Part shown: positions 8,079-16,552 of the stretch, in pieces | Position numbering within the stretch: the stretch's first letter is position 1 | How the letters are laid out: each line of letters begins with the position of its first letter | NCBI GenBank assembly: GCA_964443135.1 | Contig: CAYUBQ010000008.1 | Coordinates: 28,572-92,571, forward strand | DNA: 64,000 nt | DNA from: JAIPEI01 sp964443135 | GTDB taxonomy: Bacteria > Desulfobacterota > DSM-4660 > Desulfatiglandales > HGW-15 | Direction of reading: 5' to 3' | Position numbers and translations under genes: made by a program | The notes under the pieces: generated by a model | Told to the model about the DNA's origin: nothing | Database searches by the model: none | The model's input: the letters and a program-made list of their open reading frames with translations, nothing else

Positions 8079-9295
8079 TCACCACGCGGGTCCTGGTCTC
8101 CTGCCTCCTGCTCCTCTTCCTCCCGGCGTGGGCGGGGGCAGGGGCGGTTCCAGGTGAACGGCTCGCCCGCCTCGCCGGAGACGGCGCGGTCATGGCCGTG
8201 GGCGCGGACGGTGAGGTGTTCGCCTCGCACCGGCCCGACAAAGCCCTGGTGCCCGCGTCGATCCTCAAGATCGTCACCGCCGCGGCCGCCCTGGAGGTGC
8301 TGGGCCCCGGCCACCGTTTCGAGACCGTGTTTCGCAGGACCCCGGAAGGAGACCTGGCGGTCTCGGGCCGGGGAGACCCCCACCTGGTCTCGGAGGAGGT
8401 CGCGCGCATCGCCGGGGCGTTGAGGTCGAAGGGGCTGGAGCGCGTTCGCCACCTCCTGCTGGACAACCGCTGCTTCCAGCCCGGTCTCGTGCTCCACGGG
8501 ACGAACCGGAGCCTCAACCCCTACGACGCCTACAACGGCGCCCTGTGCGTCAACTTCAACACGATCTTCGTCCGCGTGGACGACCGGGGTCGCGTTCGAT
8601 CGGCCGAGCCCCAGACCCCCTTGACGGAGCTCGCCCGCAGGGCCGCGCTGGAGAGCGGCGAGAGGGGCCGGGTGCGCATCAACCTGGCGGAGAGCCCCGA
8701 GCAGTGCCTGCTGTACGCCGGGGAGCTCCTGGCGGCCTTTCTCCGGAAGGAGGGCATCGAGGTGAAGGGGGAGGTCCGGCGGTACCAGGAGGACCCGGAG
8801 GCGTTCCCCCGGCTCTACGTCCACCGCTCCAGCTGGTCCCTCGAGGAGCTTCTCGAGAAGATGTTCCGCTTCTCCAACAACTTCATGGCCAATCAGATCT
8901 TTCTGGCCGTGGGCGCCTCCCGCTACGGCCCGCCGGCCACGCCCGAAAAGGCGAGGCGCGCCGTGGACCGGTTCCTGACCTCGGTGGGCGTCGAGGGCCT
9001 TCACGTGGAGGAGGGGTCCGGCCTCAGCCGCAGGACCCGCATCACCGCGAGCCAGATGATTCGCGTCCTGGAGCGCTTCCGCCCCCACCGGCGCCTGCTC
9101 GACTGCGGGCAGGGCGCCTGCACCAAGACCGGGACCCTTCACGACGTCAAGTCCCTTGCAGGGTACCTGGCCCCGGACAGCGGGAACCCGGTCTCCTTCG
9201 TCATCCTGCTGAACGGAAAGGAGCACGGGTACGGCAGCCGCAAGCGGATCTTCTCCCTTCTCCGGGACCGGTTTGCGCCCTCCCGGTCCGAGTAG
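8075..9295 (+). CDS. dacB: D-alanyl-D-alanine carboxypeptidase/endopeptidase (PBP4 type)
   Basis: Periplasmic low-molecular-weight class C penicillin-binding protein that trims or cleaves peptidoglycan stem peptides. The 406-aa product has an N-terminal signal peptide (TTRVLVSCLLLLFLPAWAGAGA) and the three active-site motifs in order: SILK (SxxK, about residue 63), FSNNF (SxN, about 267) and CTKTGTL (KTG, about 350). A family insert lies between SxxK and SxN (DPHLVSEEV, LLLDNRCF). ATG overlaps the stop of the HD gene by four bases, which fixes the start. It converges with the chemoreceptor gene across a large inverted repeat. Confidence 0.93.
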   Translation: MITTRVLVSCLLLLFLPAWAGAGAVPGERLARLAGDGAVMAVGADGEVFASHRPDKALVPASILKIVTAAAALEVLGPGHRFETVFRRTPEGDLAVSGRGDPHLVSEEVARIAGALRSKGLERVRHLLLDNRCFQPGLVLHGTNRSLNPYDAYNGALCVNFNTIFVRVDDRGRVRSAEPQTPLTELARRAALESGERGRVRINLAESPEQCLLYAGELLAAFLRKEGIEVKGEVRRYQEDPEAFPRLYVHRSSWSLEELLEKMFRFSNNFMANQIFLAVGASRYGPPATPEKARRAVDRFLTSVGVEGLHVEEGSGLSRRTRITASQMIRVLERFRPHRRLLDCGQGACTKTGTLHDVKSLAGYLAPDSGNPVSFVILLNGKEHGYGSRKRIFSLLRDRFAPSRSE

Positions 9296-9315
9296 GGGGG
9301 GCGGGCCCGATGAAG

Positions 9316-9370
9316 CGGCGGCCGTTCCCGCGTCCCCCGGGATCGCCGTCCCGGAGCGGAACGGCCGCCG
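9316..9370. terminator. Nested inverted repeat between convergent dacB and chemoreceptor genes
   Basis: CGGCGGCCGTTCC (9316-9328) is a perfect 13-base inverted match to 9358-9370. Within the 29-base spacer, CCGGGA (9337-9342) pairs with TCCCGG (9349-9354). The position between convergent stops suggests a bidirectional terminator, although there is no clear U-tract. Confidence 0.6.
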
Positions 9371-9379
9371 GACCGAGGT

Positions 9380-11308
9380 CTAGAACTCCCGGAAGTCCCC
9401 GTCCTCCATGGGGATGAGCTGCCTGGGGTCCACCTCCCCGCGGGGAGAGCCGGTGCGGGCGGGCAGGCTCGTCCGGGCGGCTCGTGATCCGGTGCCGGAG
9501 GCGGTCCCTCCCCTCTGGGGCTGCCGGCCGTTTCCGTCGGCCCCGGCTCCGCCTTTACCGCCCACCACCCGGACCAGGTCGCCCACCACGCCCTCCATCT
9601 GCTCGGCCTGGGCGTTGAGCTCCTCGGAGGCGGACGCGGACTCCTCCGCGTTGGCCGCGTTCTGCTGGACCACCTTGTCCATCTCGGCCACGGCCTTGTT
9701 CACCTGGTCGATGCCCTGGGCCTGCTCGTTGGAGGCCGCGGCGATCTCGTCCACGAGCTCGCCCACCCGGGCGACCTTCTCCACCATGTCGCTGAAGGAC
9801 CGGTTGGTGTGGGTCACCAGCTCCGACCCTTCGCCGATCCTGCCCACGGTGTTCTCGATGAGGCCGGCCGTGTTCTTGGCCGCCTCGGCGGCACGGAGGG
9901 CCAGGTTGCGCACCTCGTCCGCCACCACGGCGAACCCGGCGCCGGCCTCCCCGGCCCTGGCCGCCTCGACCGCGGCGTTCAGGGCGAGCAGATTGGTCTG
10001 GAAGGCGATCTCGTCGATGGTCTTGACGATCTTCTGGGTCTCCTCGCTGGCCGTGGTGATCTCCGACATGGAGCCGTCGAGGTCCGACATGGCCTTTCCG
10101 GCCTCCTGGGCCACCTTGTTCGCCTCCCGCATCAAGGTGTCGGCCTGGGTGGCGTTGTCCGCATTCTGGCGGGTCATGGAGGACATCTCCTCGAGCGAGG
10201 AGGACGTCTCCTCGATGGATGCGGCCTGCTCCGAGGCGCCCTCGGCCAGGGACTGGCTCGCGGAGGAGACCTGGCTCGAGGCGGACGCCACCTGCTCCGC
10301 GCCCGACGTGAGCTCCTGGACCGCCCGCATGACGGGCAGGCTGATGCTCCGGGCGAAGAACAGGACGGCCAGGAGGGTGAACGCCAGGAAGGCCGCGCCC
10401 ACGAGCAGGATCACGTTCCGGATGGCGTTGGAGGCCCTGAGGAACTCCTCGGCGGACTGGGTGACGCCGATGCTCCAGTCGGTGAGAGGCACGGGCGCGA
10501 ACCCCGCGATCTTGTCGATCCCTTCGAACGCGTAGGCCTCGACGCCCTTCTCCCCGGCGAGCATCTTCGCCATGATGCCTTCCATCCCGTTGAGCCCGGC
10601 CAGGTCGGTTCGAAGGATGTGTTCCTCGTTGGGGTGGGCGATCACCAGCCCGGTGTCGTCCACCAGGAAGGGGTAGCCGGTCTCCCCGATCCGGATGGCG
10701 GTGATCTTCTCCGTGAGGAACTGGATCTCGAGGACCGTCACCACGGCGCCGAGGACCCGGCCCTCGGGCCCGAGAACCGGCGCGCACACGGGCAGTACGG
10801 GCAGACCGGAGAGCTTGGACTTCACCGGGTCGGCCACGTTGGCCTTCCCGGCCAGGGCCTCCTGGAAGTAGGGCCGGTCCTGGATCGAAATGCCCAGAGA
10901 CTTTCCACCACTGCCGTCCGCCACCACCGTTCCCCGGCTGTCGGTGAGCAGAATCGCCTCGTAGAAATCTCCGTGCTTCTTCATGACCCGGCCCAGGTAG
11001 GCATGGAAGGCCGCGGCCTCGGCGGGCGCACCGGCATTCCCGCCGGACCCCGTTTCCAGGAGGGCGGCGGCGCCGCTGTTCAACGCCAGCTGCTCGGCCA
11101 CCTTGAGCTCCTCCTCCAGGACCAGCTGGGTCATGGAGGCCAGGTCTGCGGCCACCTGGCGCGCCTGATCCTGCCCCAGGGCCTCCAAGGCCTTCGAGGA
11201 GCGCGTGACCGAGAAGAGCCCCACCACCAGGAGGGGGATCACCACGACCGCAATGCCCCCCGCCACCAGCTTGAACGCCAATGATTTCGTCTTCCTTCCA
11301 TGCCTCAT
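9380..11308 (-). CDS. Methyl-accepting chemotaxis protein with periplasmic Cache-type sensor
   Basis: Inner-membrane chemoreceptor that would signal to CheA/CheW. From the chosen ATG (MRHGRKTKSLAF, with GGAGGA seven bases upstream) it is 642 aa. TM1 spans about 8-32. A double-Cache-like extracytoplasmic sensor follows (about 35-290, with DRPYFQEALAGK and GYPFLVDDTGLVIAHP). TM2 is at about 302-325, then a long signalling coiled coil whose tip carries EIAFQTNLLALNAAVEAARAG. No clear HAMP domain is seen after TM2. The C-terminus ends DFREF, resembling a CheR-binding tail pentapeptide. The ligand cannot be predicted. A sigma-54-type promoter precedes it and the adjacent activator gene is the likely regulator. 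Confidence 0.93.
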   Translation of the reverse strand: MRHGRKTKSLAFKLVAGGIAVVVIPLLVVGLFSVTRSSKALEALGQDQARQVAADLASMTQLVLEEELKVAEQLALNSGAAALLETGSGGNAGAPAEAAAFHAYLGRVMKKHGDFYEAILLTDSRGTVVADGSGGKSLGISIQDRPYFQEALAGKANVADPVKSKLSGLPVLPVCAPVLGPEGRVLGAVVTVLEIQFLTEKITAIRIGETGYPFLVDDTGLVIAHPNEEHILRTDLAGLNGMEGIMAKMLAGEKGVEAYAFEGIDKIAGFAPVPLTDWSIGVTQSAEEFLRASNAIRNVILLVGAAFLAFTLLAVLFFARSISLPVMRAVQELTSGAEQVASASSQVSSASQSLAEGASEQAASIEETSSSLEEMSSMTRQNADNATQADTLMREANKVAQEAGKAMSDLDGSMSEITTASEETQKIVKTIDEIAFQTNLLALNAAVEAARAGEAGAGFAVVADEVRNLALRAAEAAKNTAGLIENTVGRIGEGSELVTHTNRSFSDMVEKVARVGELVDEIAAASNEQAQGIDQVNKAVAEMDKVVQQNAANAEESASASEELNAQAEQMEGVVGDLVRVVGGKGGAGADGNGRQPQRGGTASGTGSRAARTSLPARTGSPRGEVDPRQLIPMEDGDFREF

Positions 11309-11453
11309 GACCGATTCCTCCGTTTCCGTGATGATCCGGCCGGTCCGCCGCAAGGACCTTCCACGCACTGAAAGGGTCGCTCCCCCCGGATCGTGCCCGA
11401 TCTCGGGGATCGCCTTGGCCGGCTCGGCTGTGGTTTCTTTGGGCCCTCACCCA

Positions 11454-11469
11454 GGCAAGGAGCGTGCCG
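11454..11469 (-). promoter_or_regulatory. Sigma-54 (-24/-12) promoter of the chemoreceptor gene
   Basis: On the minus strand CGGCAC, five bases, then TTGCC fits the sigma-54 pattern GG-N10-GC: the GG is at 11468-11467 and the GC at 11456-11455. The predicted start near 11443 leaves a leader of about 135 bases before the ATG at 11308. Confidence 0.6.
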
Positions 11470-11559
11470 GGAACGGAGTTTGGAGTGCAACCTGCTGGTA
11501 TGTCTGCGTGATCCATGGTGCGCAGGCCGCCTGGAGGGGCCGTGCGGGAGCGAGGGGAT

Positions 11560-11575
11560 GGGTCACGAATGACCC
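11560..11575. promoter_or_regulatory. Palindrome, candidate enhancer site for the sigma-54 activator
   Basis: GGGTCA-CGAA-TGACCC is a perfect 6-4-6 palindrome centred about 125 bases upstream of the predicted sigma-54 transcription start. That is the usual distance for enhancer-binding-protein sites. Confidence 0.5.
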
Positions 11576-11639
11576 GTGAGGGGGTTGAATGAGGAGAACA
11601 TGCTGGAATGTTGATGAAAACAGGTGAAGGGACGGAAGT

Positions 11640-11654
11640 GACCCAAACCGGGTC
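11640..11654. promoter_or_regulatory. Second related palindrome
   Basis: GACCC-AAACC-GGGTC is a 5-5-5 inverted repeat sharing the GACCC/GGGTC half-sites with the palindrome at 11560. It touches the stop codon of the activator gene and could be a second enhancer half of the same site. Confidence 0.4.
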
Positions 11655-13444
11655 TAGGCCAACCCGAACCGCTTCATCTTCCGGAACAGGGTCTTCCGGG
11701 AGACCCCCAGGCTCCGGGCCGCCACGCTCCGATGCCACTGGTGGCGCTCCAGCCGCCGGAGGATGAAACGCCGCTCGAAGTCGGCCACGGCCCCTGAGAG
11801 ATCCGATGGATCGAGGGCCGGGGGGCCGGGGGGCGGTGGGGGCGCATCGCCCTGCTCAAACCCCTGCGGGCTGGTCAGGTCGAGACGCCTCAGGGTCACG
11901 AAACGGTGAAGCACGCTCTGGAGCTCCCGGACGTTTCCGGGCCAGGCGTGACGGCCCAGCGCGTCCATCACGTCCGCCGGCAGCGCGTGCTCCGATGTTC
12001 CCCGGGGCGTGCGTTTCAACAGGTGCTCCACCAGGAGTGGCAGGTCGTCCAGCCGCTCGCGAAGCGGGGGCAGTCGGATGGGGAGCACGTGAATGCGGTA
12101 GTAGAAGTCCTCCCGCATCTTCCCCTGCGCCACCAGGCGGCCCAGGTCCCGGTTCGTGGCCGCGACGATGTGGAGATCGGGGCGCCTGCTCTCGCCGCCT
12201 CCCAGGGGGGTGAACCCACTCCCCTCCAGGACCCTCAGCAGCTTGACCTGCAGGCCGGGCGGCAGCTCGCCGACCTCGTCCAGGAACAGGGTGCCTCCGT
12301 CCGCGAGGTCCAGGAACCCCGGCCTGTCGGCCTGTGCCCCGGTGAAGGCCCCTTTCCGGTGCCCGAAGAACTCGCTCTCGAGCAGGGTCTCGGGGATGGC
12401 CCCGCAGTTCACGGGGACGAAGGGTTTTCCCGCTCGCGCGCTCGCACCGTGGGTGGCCCGGGCCGCCAGCTCCTTTCCCGTGCCCGACTCGCCGTACAGG
12501 ATGACGTTGGCCTCGCTGGATGCGGCCTTCAGGATGAGCTCGTAGACCTCCTGCATGGCCGCGCTCTTTCCCACCAGATCCCCCAGCCGGTAGCGGTCCC
12601 GCATGGAGGTCCTCAGCCGGACGTTTTCCAGGCGCAGGGACTCGGTCTCCGCCCTCATGCTGGTCTCCCTCTGAAGGGTGGAGGTCACGTCCCGCAGAGC
12701 GGTGAGAAGGGCTCCGCGTCCGCCCCAGTCGATGACCCGGTTGTGGGCCTCCGCCCAGAACTCCTTTCCCCCGAGGGACCGGCACCGGAGGCGAACGGAT
12801 CGTTCGGCCTCACGGTCGATCCGGAGGGTGTTCACCAGTCGCTTCACCTTGGTCCGGTCGGTGGGGGCGACGAGGCCGAGCGCGCTGAGGCCGTCGAGAT
12901 CCTCCGGGCCGGCGCCGTCGAAGAGCTCGGCGAAGGCCGGGTTGGCATAGGCGATGCGGTCGTCCTGAAGGACGGCGATGCCGTCCGCCACGGACTCCGC
13001 CAGGAAGCGGTAGCGCTCCTCGCTGGCCCGAAGCCGCCTTCCGGTGCGGACCAGCTCGGTGATGTCCTGAAGCGTCTCCACGGCGCCCATCCGGCGGTCC
13101 CGAGCGTCGAACACGGGGGCGGCCAGGAAGAAGATGTGCCGGGCGGCGCCGCCGAGCACCGGGAAGAAATCGGTGGCCTGCCACGCGTCCGGAATCACGT
13201 TCGAAGGTCCGGCGCGACGGCCCTTGTAGAGCTCGAAAAAGCGGCTGAAGTCGTTCTCCACCACCAGGTCGGCCAGCACCGGCCTCCGGGAGGGATAGAA
13301 CGGGGACCACTGGCGATCGGTCCCGACCACGTCGCGGGCCGAGACGCCGGTGAGGAGCTCGCAGGCCCGGTTCCAGTGGGTGATCCGGTGGTCCGCGTCG
13401 ATGACGAACTGGGCGATCGGGGTGTGTTCCAGTACGGGGTTCAT
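11654..13444 (-). CDS. Sigma-54-dependent transcriptional activator with PAS sensors
   Basis: NtrC-class enhancer-binding protein, 596 aa. Two PAS-type sensor domains occupy about 1-130 (AQFVIDADHRITHWN) and 140-260. The AAA+ domain follows with Walker A GESGTGKE (about 318), the sigma-54-contacting GAFTGA loop intact (about 365), LFLDEVGELP as Walker B, and the R-finger region LRERLDDLP. A Fis-type helix-turn-helix ends the protein (SVAARSLGVSRKTLFRKMKR). No receiver domain is present, so the signal is sensed directly through the PAS domains rather than by phosphorylation. It lies upstream of the chemoreceptor on the same strand, with palindromes and a sigma-54 promoter between them. Confidence 0.94.
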   Translation of the reverse strand: MNPVLEHTPIAQFVIDADHRITHWNRACELLTGVSARDVVGTDRQWSPFYPSRRPVLADLVVENDFSRFFELYKGRRAGPSNVIPDAWQATDFFPVLGGAARHIFFLAAPVFDARDRRMGAVETLQDITELVRTGRRLRASEERYRFLAESVADGIAVLQDDRIAYANPAFAELFDGAGPEDLDGLSALGLVAPTDRTKVKRLVNTLRIDREAERSVRLRCRSLGGKEFWAEAHNRVIDWGGRGALLTALRDVTSTLQRETSMRAETESLRLENVRLRTSMRDRYRLGDLVGKSAAMQEVYELILKAASSEANVILYGESGTGKELAARATHGASARAGKPFVPVNCGAIPETLLESEFFGHRKGAFTGAQADRPGFLDLADGGTLFLDEVGELPPGLQVKLLRVLEGSGFTPLGGGESRRPDLHIVAATNRDLGRLVAQGKMREDFYYRIHVLPIRLPPLRERLDDLPLLVEHLLKRTPRGTSEHALPADVMDALGRHAWPGNVRELQSVLHRFVTLRRLDLTSPQGFEQGDAPPPPPGPPALDPSDLSGAVADFERRFILRRLERHQWHRSVAARSLGVSRKTLFRKMKRFGLA

Positions 13445-13660
13445 GGGCAGGGGCTCCGGCCCGTGGGTCTCCTTTCCGTTCGGTCAGGCATCGAGTCCGC
13501 CCTCCTCGAGCGGCCCCCTGCCGGGTCGCATGGCAGGGTGTCGGAAGCAGGAGAGCATCAAGAATCGTGCCAGACGGGAGACCCCGGGCGTTCTTTCCGG
13601 AGCCTTGGAAACGGGGGGGCGGGGCGCGGGGGGGGGTGTGGGAAGCCGAGGGGCGAACCG

Positions 13661-13682
13661 TCACGGAATTGACGATCCGTGA
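13661..13682. terminator. Inverted repeat downstream of the permease
   Basis: TCACGGA (13661-13667) and TCCGTGA (13676-13682) form a perfect 7-base inverted repeat with an 8-base spacer, 10 bases past the permease stop. It has no U-tract, so it could be a weak terminator or a protein-binding site before the activator gene. Confidence 0.35.
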
Positions 13683-13691
13683 GCGCGCGGA

Positions 13692-14870
13692 TCAGAGGAA
13701 GGAACGGTCCTTCATCGGGGCCGGATCGATCCCGGAGGTCTCGCAGGAGCCGCTCTCGCAGTCGCAGGCGTGGCGGTGATGCGCCTCCCGCCCGGACAGC
13801 CGGCGGAGGAGGCCCCTGCCGGCCGAGACGACCGGACCGACGGAGAGGACCAGCAGGGCCACGGCCCCGGAGATCTGGGCCCAGGCGGGAACCAGCTCGG
13901 CGGCCTCGCCGGCCACGGCCTGGGCCGAGACGCCGAGCGTTCCGTAGATCACGTCCAGGGAGAGTCCCAGGATAATGGAGACGACGGCGATGGAGCCGAG
14001 GTAAACGGCGGTCGCCCGTTTTCCGAGCACCTCCAAGAGCATGGAGAGCGAGGCGGCGTTGGTGGCGGGCCCGGCGAGCAGGAAGACCAGGGCGGCCCCC
14101 GGGCTGACCCCTTTGAGGATCAGGGCGGCTGCGATGGGGGTGGACGCGGTGGCGCAGATGTACAGGGGAATGCCCACCCCCAGCATGATCACCATGGAGA
14201 GCAGGCCTCCGCCCAGGTGGCTGGAGAGGAGCTCGGTCGGCAGAAGGACCTGGATCAAGCCGGCCAGGAGCATGCCGAAGACGAACCACGGGGCCAGGTC
14301 GGGCCAGAGCTCTCGAAAGGAGAAGGCCATGCCGGAGCCGACCTTTTCGCGGACCGTGTGGTGCTTCCGGTGGGCCTCCGGGTCACAGTCGATCCCGTCG
14401 CAGCAGCCGTCCACGGGACAGGCGAGGTCCGGCACCTGAAGGTGCGGCTCCGGTTTCCGGGATGCAAAGAGGTTTTCCGCAAGCCCTGCGGCCGATGCGG
14501 TGATGAAGGCGGCCGCCGGACGCGCGACGGTCATGATCGGATCGAGCAGGGCGTAGGTGATGGCGATGGAGTCGACGCCCGACTCCGGCGTGGAGATCAG
14601 GAAGGACGCGGTGGCGCCGTTGCTGGCCCCTTGACGCTTGAGGGAGGCGGCCGCGGGTACGACACCGCAGGAGCAGAGGGGGATGGGCACCCCGAGGAGG
14701 GCCGCTTTGAACACGGGGAAGACTCTCCCCCCGCCCAGATGTCGGGCCACCGTGGCCGGGTTCAGAAAAGCCCGAAGGAGTCCGGCCACCACGACCCCGA
14801 AGAGGATGTAGATGGAGGATTCCCGGAGGAGATCCCAGGCGGCCAGAAGGATGTCGATGACGAAGGGCAT
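13692..14870 (-). CDS. SO_0444/YraQ family permease, probable metal (Cu/Zn) efflux
   Basis: Inner-membrane permease of the DUF318 (YraQ) superfamily, closest in layout to the SO_0444-type Cu/Zn efflux group. The 392-aa protein has two symmetric membrane halves. The first half carries PLCSCGVVPAA (about 62-72) and the second GIPLYICATASTPIAAALI. The central loop holds a Cys cluster (CPVDGCCDGIDCD, about 150) and the C-terminus a HHRHACDCESGSC segment, both likely metal-binding. SO_0444-type permeases normally have such Cys/His inserts, while arsenic-linked members usually lack them. It is monocistronic with its own promoter; no metalloregulator gene is adjacent. Confidence 0.85.
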   Translation of the reverse strand: MPFVIDILLAAWDLLRESSIYILFGVVVAGLLRAFLNPATVARHLGGGRVFPVFKAALLGVPIPLCSCGVVPAAASLKRQGASNGATASFLISTPESGVDSIAITYALLDPIMTVARPAAAFITASAAGLAENLFASRKPEPHLQVPDLACPVDGCCDGIDCDPEAHRKHHTVREKVGSGMAFSFRELWPDLAPWFVFGMLLAGLIQVLLPTELLSSHLGGGLLSMVIMLGVGIPLYICATASTPIAAALILKGVSPGAALVFLLAGPATNAASLSMLLEVLGKRATAVYLGSIAVVSIILGLSLDVIYGTLGVSAQAVAGEAAELVPAWAQISGAVALLVLSVGPVVSAGRGLLRRLSGREAHHRHACDCESGSCETSGIDPAPMKDRSFL

Positions 14871-14993
14871 GTCCGGTGAATCGCTTTCGCAAGGGGGCGA
14901 CCCGCGGGTAAAAGCGGAATGCGCCCTGATTTTCGACGGATCCGCAAGAACCCGCTCACCCGGTATCGTGCTCGATTTGTGCTCCTCAGTTCA

Positions 14994-15021
14994 ATTATGG
15001 CCACTCGGTGGTCCTTGTCAA
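14994..15021 (-). promoter_or_regulatory. Sigma-70 promoter of the permease gene
   Basis: On the minus strand TTGACA (15021-15016), a 16-base spacer and CATAAT (14999-14994) lie about 125 bases upstream of the permease start. Confidence 0.55.
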
Positions 15022-15139
15022 CCCGAAGGCCTTCTCCGCAGAGCCTTCGCGAGTGGCGGACCGCTCGGCCTTCCGCGATCCCGTCGTTTCGCTGTCGCAA
15101 CTCCTCCCCGGGGCGGCCGTTGCAGGACCAAAGGGTGCG

Positions 15140-15168
15140 TTGACAGGTCTCTGCATTTGTCTTAAGTT
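15140..15168 (+). promoter_or_regulatory. Sigma-70-like promoter of the AAA ATPase gene
   Basis: TTGACA (15140-15145), a 17-base spacer and TAAGTT (15163-15168) lie about 60 bases before the ATG at 15228. The -35 is perfect and the -10 is weak. Confidence 0.4.
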
Positions 15169-15227
15169 GTTTCGCGCGACATGGCCGGAGGCCCCTTGCG
15201 GTTCACTTTTGCAGTCCAGGAGTCGCC

Positions 15228-15953
15228 ATGCACATTCGAAGGATCTCCTTTCGCGTCGATGACTATCCCACGGACAGCTACTACCCTTTCAACCTGGAGA
15301 CCTTTCGCGTCACGAGACAGCTCGAGTTTCCGTCCGGCGTCACCATGCTGGCGGGAGAGAACGGGAGCGGGAAATCCACACTCCTGCGCGCCATCGCAAA
15401 CCGCTGCGGCATTCACATCTGGAAAACCATCGAAACCAGCCGTTACGAGCTCAACCCCTACGAGGACCTGTTGTGGAGATTCATCGAGGTGGAGTGGTGC
15501 GGGGAGTACGTACACGGCTCCTTTTTCTCTTCGGAGATGTTTCACGATTTCGCCCGAAACCTGGACGAGTGGGCCGTGTCGGACCCGGACTCGCTGCGGT
15601 ACTTCGGGGGAAAGTCCCTCATGACCCAGTCTCACGGCCAGTCCCTGATGAGCTACTTTCAGTCCCGGTACCGGATCAAGGGACTCTACCTGCTGGACGA
15701 ACCCGAGACCGCGCTCTCCCCCCGGACCCAGCTCGCCCTGCTCGAGCTGCTCGAGGAGACGGGGAAGGCCGGGCACGCCCAGTTCATCGTGGCCACCCAC
15801 TCCCCGATCCTCCTGGCCTGCAGGGGGGCGGCCATCTACAGCTTCGACAGGATTCCCATCACCAGGGTGGCCTACGAGGACACGGAGCACTACCAGGTCT
15901 ACCGTGACTTCATGAGAAGGATGGAGCGAAGGCTCGAGGAGGGAAGGGATTGA
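15228..15953 (+). CDS. ABC-type AAA family ATPase (single-domain, RecF/SMC-like)
   Basis: Soluble P-loop ATPase of the ABC/SMC-like group, 241 aa, role unknown. Walker A reads AGENGSGKST (about 41-50), the signature region is degenerate (SHGQSLMSYF, about 137), Walker B is YLLDEPETALSP (about 155), and the switch His is in FIVATHSPILL (about 183). It lacks coiled-coil arms and a transmembrane partner. The family is often annotated as an ATPase of unknown role, or wrongly as a transporter subunit. It stands alone, with AGGAG before the ATG. Confidence 0.85.
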   Translation: MHIRRISFRVDDYPTDSYYPFNLETFRVTRQLEFPSGVTMLAGENGSGKSTLLRAIANRCGIHIWKTIETSRYELNPYEDLLWRFIEVEWCGEYVHGSFFSSEMFHDFARNLDEWAVSDPDSLRYFGGKSLMTQSHGQSLMSYFQSRYRIKGLYLLDEPETALSPRTQLALLELLEETGKAGHAQFIVATHSPILLACRGAAIYSFDRIPITRVAYEDTEHYQVYRDFMRRMERRLEEGRD

Positions 15954-15987
15954 GGATCCACGCCGGTCTTCGGGGTTTGCCCCCCCA

Positions 15988-16551
15988 TTGCCCCCGCCGG
16001 GTCGAGCAGAGCTTTCACGCCAGGGAACCGGATTGGGTCAGGCGTTCGTACACGGCATCGCGGAAAGCCACGGAGGGCTCATCGAGGTCGATTCCGAGGT
16101 CGGCCGGGGGACACGCTTCGATGTGTACCTCCCCGTGGCCGCTGGTCGAGGAAGGAAGGAGATGCTCATGGAGGAGCAGGTGAAGCACGGCTCGAGGACC
16201 GTGCTGCTGGTGGACGACGAACCGATCATCGTGGAAGTGGGGGAGCAGATGCTGAGGTCGCTGGGTTTCCGCGTCATGACGGCGGGAAGCGGCCGGGAAG
16301 CCCTGGAGGTCTACGAGCGGCAAGGTGACGAGATCGACCTGGTGGTGCTGGACATGATCATGCCGGATATGGGCGGCGGCGAGACCTTCGACCGGCTCAG
16401 GCGGATCGATCCGGGCGTGCGCGTGCTCCTCTCGAGCGGATACAGCCTCGACGGAGAGGCGAAGGAGATTCTGAACCGGGGGTGCAGCGGCTTCATCCAG
16501 AAGCCGTTTCGCCTGTCCGACCTGTCGGATGTTCTCGACGAGCTGATGTGA
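15988..16551 (+). pseudogene. Remnant of hybrid histidine kinase: ATPase tail plus intact receiver
   Basis: The frame opens in the last part of a histidine-kinase ATPase domain (GTGLGQAFVHGIAESHGG, a G2-box segment, then GTRFDVYLPV), but the sensor, the phosphoacceptor-His domain and the N and G1 boxes are missing upstream. It is joined to a complete receiver domain: LLVDDEPIIV, phosphoacceptor Asp in VVLDMIMPDM, LLSSGYS and IQKPF. An internal ATG at 16168 (or 16159), preceded by GGAAGGAAGGAG, could express the receiver alone (about 127 aa). I read this as a 5'-deleted hybrid kinase gene. No partner kinase lies nearby. Confidence 0.7.
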
Positions 16552-16552
16552 T

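Noticed and set aside
6506..9295. A 929-codon open frame spanning yjbQ, the 99-aa gene, the HD gene and dacB
   Set aside because: Only the last 406 codons (from 8075) encode a recognisable protein. The rest is a GC-rich frame antisense to or out of frame with real genes.
14762..15100. 112-codon minus-strand frame upstream of the permease
   Set aside because: It overlaps the permease start out of frame and spans the permease promoter; no family resemblance.
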